DNA from: an uncultured Saprospiraceae bacterium
Lineage (GTDB): Bacteria > Bacteroidota > Bacteroidia > Chitinophagales > Saprospiraceae
Length of the DNA: 64,000 bases
Reading direction: 5' to 3'
Assembly (NCBI GenBank): GCA_937981555.1
Contig: CALJOK010000077.1
Span: 91,009-155,008 of the forward strand
Shown: positions 61,178 through 64,000 of the stretch, in pieces
Position numbering within the stretch: position 1 is the stretch's first letter
Layout: every line of letters starts with the position of its first letter
Made by a program: the position numbers and the translations under genes
The notes under the pieces: model-generated
What the model was told of the DNA's origin: nothing
The model's database searches: none
Seen by the model: the letters and a program-made list of their open reading frames with translations, nothing else

Positions 61178-64000
61178 ATGAAATTAATCCAACAAACAAA
61201 GCTGCATTTCCAAGATACCAAGTCTGATAAAGTCTATGAAGTAGATTTATATGAGATGGGCAATGCAACTTATGTGGTTAATTTCCGATATGGTAGGAGA
61301 GGGCAGGAACTGAGAGAAGGAACAAAAACAGACCTTCCAGTTTCGTTAGAGGAGGCGCAAAAAGTTTTTGAAAAACTAGTAAACGATAAAAAGAAAAAAG
61401 GGTATCAAGATGCCAATCAACCTTTTGTCGCGATTGCGGAGGAAGATGATAATTTATCTGAAGCGTCTGAACCCAATCTTGAAGAAATACAAAATGTAAG
61501 ACCTCAAAATGATTTTGAATTTCCAGAAATTCGGAAATCTCATATTTTAAAATCATTAAAAGAATATACTGAAGCAGAACAAAAAAAATCTTCTTCTCAA
61601 AAAACTAATCAAGAAAATACTCCTCACACTCAAATTCCTATTGAGGAAAAAAATGAAACACCTTCCTCAACTTTAGACACTATTTTTAATCGTTTTAAAA
61701 GTTGGATTAATTCATCTGATGAGAAATTAAAACCTCGGCAAGAAAGAGGTAATCAAAATACTTCTTCTCCCAAAAAATCAAAAAAAGAAAACACACAACG
61801 ACCATTAAGTAGATTGTTGTGGCGAGTGGGAGAGTTTAGAATGAAGGAAGCAGTTCCTTATTTATTGCAAATGGAGATAGGTGTAAATCCTTTATTTAAT
61901 TATTGTTTTGCGTGGGCGATTGGTCGATGTGGCGATGCAGCAGGGTTATCGAAATTGGGAGAGATGGGAGAGCAAGCAAAAGATTACCCATTTCTAAAAG
62001 AGATGTTGCGGGAAGCAAAAATGGCTTGTTTAAATCCAATTGCTCAAAAGGAGATTGCTGCTGAAATTTTTCAAGGGCAAGAAGTAGGATTGAAAAATGC
62101 GATTAAAAATGAATCCGTAAATGAATTGTTAGAATTTATTGATGATTCATTTAGGAAGAGTAGAACGACGAATGAAGTCATGGCCTATTTGTACTTGATT
62201 TCAAATCATTATCCGATTATTCGAAAATCATTATTGGAATGGGTGAAGGAAGCTCCGCTAAAAGGAGATGGTTATTTTCGGACGTTGCGACAGTTTTTTA
62301 AAGCAGCAGAATTTCGAGAAGATGCAAAAATGTATGGCTTACTCGCGCATCGAATTCAACAGGCTCGACCTAATTTTGAAAATATAGAATGGGGCGCTGC
62401 GAATGTAGATGGGAAGTGGCTTTACGCAAGAGATGAAGTTAAAAAGAAAGATTCGCGTTTAGGTTTTTCCAAAAATACAAAACTGTATTTAGGTCGTCGA
62501 ACCTGGCGAGTGTTGAACCGAAAAGGAGAGGTGAGTGATCCTTCTTATGTAAAAATGGCTACTGGTATTTTGTTAGCTTTTTCTGATGAAGATTTGGAAA
62601 CGCCTCGCTCAAAAGATTTTTGGAATTATTATCGAGATGCGAATGGACAATGGCAGAATGAAAAAACGACATTGTATTATTCACCTTTGACGAGATATCT
62701 GACTCTGAATAATATTTTGTACAAAAACAGTTCACGGTACGAAATCAACAAAGGAAAAAATAAATGGCTTTATAAAACTGGACAATCTCCTTCCTCTCCA
62801 AAATCAACGGAAAGAGAAGAAGCGTATCCTGAATTGTGGAATAAATTACCACAAGGATTGATGCATTTATTGGCAGAAAGCGAAAGTTCATTTGTACAAG
62901 AATTTGCAGTAAAGGCTGCGAAAGATAATCAAGCAAAAATATTAAACTTAGTAGATGTCGATTTTGTAAAAGTATTGTTACGGAAAGGATATGAAGATAC
63001 TGCGCGCTTCGGGTTGGACTTAGCAAAACAAAAATATAAAGCCAATGAACCCGATATTGAATTAATCAACACCTTGTTAAATGTTAAGATTTCCGAGGCG
63101 CGCCAGCAAGGTATGGAGTGGGTGGATGAGCAAAGAAGTTACTTTCTGAATGAAGTTGGCTTTGTGATTAATTTGTTATTTAATTCGTTTGAAGATGTAA
63201 ATGTTTGGACAGAGGAAATCTTGGATAGTGCATCATTTTCTGAAGAAAAATCTCAACTTATTATTGCCCGAACGATTGCCTTGATGATGTCCTATGACGA
63301 AAAAGCAACAGAGGAAGAAAAGCAAAAAACATTAACTGCAGGTAGTTTTATAACAAAACATTTCCAAAAAACTTTATCGACTACTTCGTTTGACTTATTA
63401 CATGATTTGTTCAATCATCCGTTGATTGAAGTGCAAGTTTTTGGCGCAAAAATATTATTGAATCACGAGACGAAAGTGGAAGATTTACCAGAGGATTTAT
63501 TGCTAGGTTTGATCAATGGTACGTCGCCTGAGATGCGAGAAGTTGGTGTGCAATTGTTTGGGAAATTACCCACAGAGAAATTACTAGAACGAAAAGTTTT
63601 ATTGCAAGCCTTGAGCATTTCTCAATATCCTGAAGTCCGAAAATCATCGCAACCGATCATTATTGATATGGCAAAAAAAAATCCAGGGTTCGGGGATGAA
63701 TTTGTTAAATTACTTGCACCCTCTTTTTTAAAGAAAGAAGAAAACGAAGGTCGAGATCAAGATGTATTGGAATTGTTGACGGTGCATTTAAAAAATCATT
63801 TGGATAAAATTGAGTTAGGAGACACGTTAAATCTATTATACTCTCCACGGAAAGCAGCTCACGTTTTAGGAAACCATTTATTGCAAAATCATACCGATCA
63901 AAAAGATTTGACGATGCGACAAATTGTTCGCTTAGGTGATAATGAAATGGTGGCAGTTCGACAATGGGTAGAAAGTATTTATGAAAAAAATATAGACCGA
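61178..64000 (+). CDS. WGR-domain protein with long helical-repeat body (3' truncated by window)
   Basis: The ATG at 61178 opens a frame of 941 codons with no stop up to the window end. Residues 1-75 form a WGR domain (KVYEVDLYEMGNATYVVNFRYGRRGQ... SLEEAQKVFEKLVNDKKKKGY), a nucleic-acid-binding module found in PARPs and in bacterial WGR/MolR-like proteins. A charged linker (about 80-205) is followed by a long alpha-helical region with repeated helix pairs, suggesting HEAT-like repeats (KLPTEKLLERKVLLQALSISQYPEVRKS). Bacterial proteins of this design often carry a C-terminal DUF4132-type region, not reached here. Function unknown. It has its own consensus promoter just upstream. Confidence 0.8.
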   Translation, partial: MKLIQQTKLHFQDTKSDKVYEVDLYEMGNATYVVNFRYGRRGQELREGTKTDLPVSLEEAQKVFEKLVNDKKKKGYQDANQPFVAIAEEDDNLSEASEPNLEEIQNVRPQNDFEFPEIRKSHILKSLKEYTEAEQKKSSSQKTNQENTPHTQIPIEEKNETPSSTLDTIFNRFKSWINSSDEKLKPRQERGNQNTSSPKKSKKENTQRPLSRLLWRVGEFRMKEAVPYLLQMEIGVNPLFNYCFAWAIGRCGDAAGLSKLGEMGEQAKDYPFLKEMLREAKMACLNPIAQKEIAAEIFQGQEVGLKNAIKNESVNELLEFIDDSFRKSRTTNEVMAYLYLISNHYPIIRKSLLEWVKEAPLKGDGYFRTLRQFFKAAEFREDAKMYGLLAHRIQQARPNFENIEWGAANVDGKWLYARDEVKKKDSRLGFSKNTKLYLGRRTWRVLNRKGEVSDPSYVKMATGILLAFSDEDLETPRSKDFWNYYRDANGQWQNEKTTLYYSPLTRYLTLNNILYKNSSRYEINKGKNKWLYKTGQSPSSPKSTEREEAYPELWNKLPQGLMHLLAESESSFVQEFAVKAAKDNQAKILNLVDVDFVKVLLRKGYEDTARFGLDLAKQKYKANEPDIELINTLLNVKISEARQQGMEWVDEQRSYFLNEVGFVINLLFNSFEDVNVWTEEILDSASFSEEKSQLIIARTIALMMSYDEKATEEEKQKTLTAGSFITKHFQKTLSTTSFDLLHDLFNHPLIEVQVFGAKILLNHETKVEDLPEDLLLGLINGTSPEMREVGVQLFGKLPTEKLLERKVLLQALSISQYPEVRKSSQPIIIDMAKKNPGFGDEFVKLLAPSFLKKEENEGRDQDVLELLTVHLKNHLDKIELGDTLNLLYSPRKAAHVLGNHLLQNHTDQKDLTMRQIVRLGDNEMVAVRQWVESIYEKNIDR

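Noticed and set aside
1..64000. tRNA, rRNA, insertion sequences, prophage and defence genes
   Set aside because: I looked for cloverleaf-type sequences, transposases, integrases and phage or defence domains on both strands and recognised none; a dedicated RNA search was not possible here.

Overview
The window is a low-GC chromosome segment from a member of the Bacteroidota. Four signs support this: type IX secretion system (T9SS) sorting domains of type A (13338-14252, 15917-20797 and a broken one at 8554-9996) and type B (43980-50231), PorP/SprF-like and PorE-like proteins, Bacteroidota promoters of the TTTG-N19-21-TAnnTTTG form, and many Cys-anchored lipoproteins and PorT-like barrels. The combination of SprB-type repeats, WG repeats, ECF sigma/barrel pairs and sensor-cyclase fusions suggests a Saprospiria-like or related environmental lineage. 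That placement is inference; no rRNA or tRNA gene was seen.

Layout. 1-3824: the 3' end of an EF-G-type translation factor, then a TPR histidine kinase and its LytTR response regulator. 4202-7852: a two-gene outer-membrane operon (tandem barrel protein plus coiled-coil OmpA protein). 8298-9996: a 37-residue Lys/Gly-rich peptide and a T9SS cargo gene whose sorting domain is cut by an in-frame stop. 10024-14252: AraC regulator, TonB-like protein, di-haem cytochrome c peroxidase and a T9SS cargo. 14253-14914: a gene-free stretch with a consensus promoter inside a perfect inverted repeat, a tiny leader ORF and a hairpin. 14915-23934: a glucosaminidase, a large secreted subtilase and lipoproteins. 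24470-26571: an ECF sigma factor translationally coupled to a membrane/barrel partner. 26697-37923: mostly housekeeping genes (tRNA deaminase, guaB, 3-methyladenine glycosylase, aroA, phoH, SAM hydrolase) mixed with uncharacterised secreted proteins. 37993-39681: an ABM-fold protein and a Tat-exported aminotransferase-fold protein.

40186-50231 is the most coherent functional block: porP-like, porE-like and a giant SprB-type adhesin with a type B C-terminal domain, in one direction, closed by a strong terminator and preceded by a good promoter. It reads as a self-contained unit for secreting and anchoring one surface adhesin. Next to it is a periplasmic propeller sensor fused to a class III adenylate cyclase (50405-53515). 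53637-64000 holds a NYN-domain protein, hemW, a BamA-like protein, a GNAT enzyme, a CarboxypepD_reg-like protein, an AstE/aspartoacylase-type hydrolase and the 5' part of a large WGR/HEAT-like gene.

The intergenic DNA is rich in palindromic repeats of several families. One lies exactly between two convergent stop codons, and another has been absorbed into the N-terminus of a membrane protein. No CRISPR array, insertion sequence, prophage or defence island was recognised.
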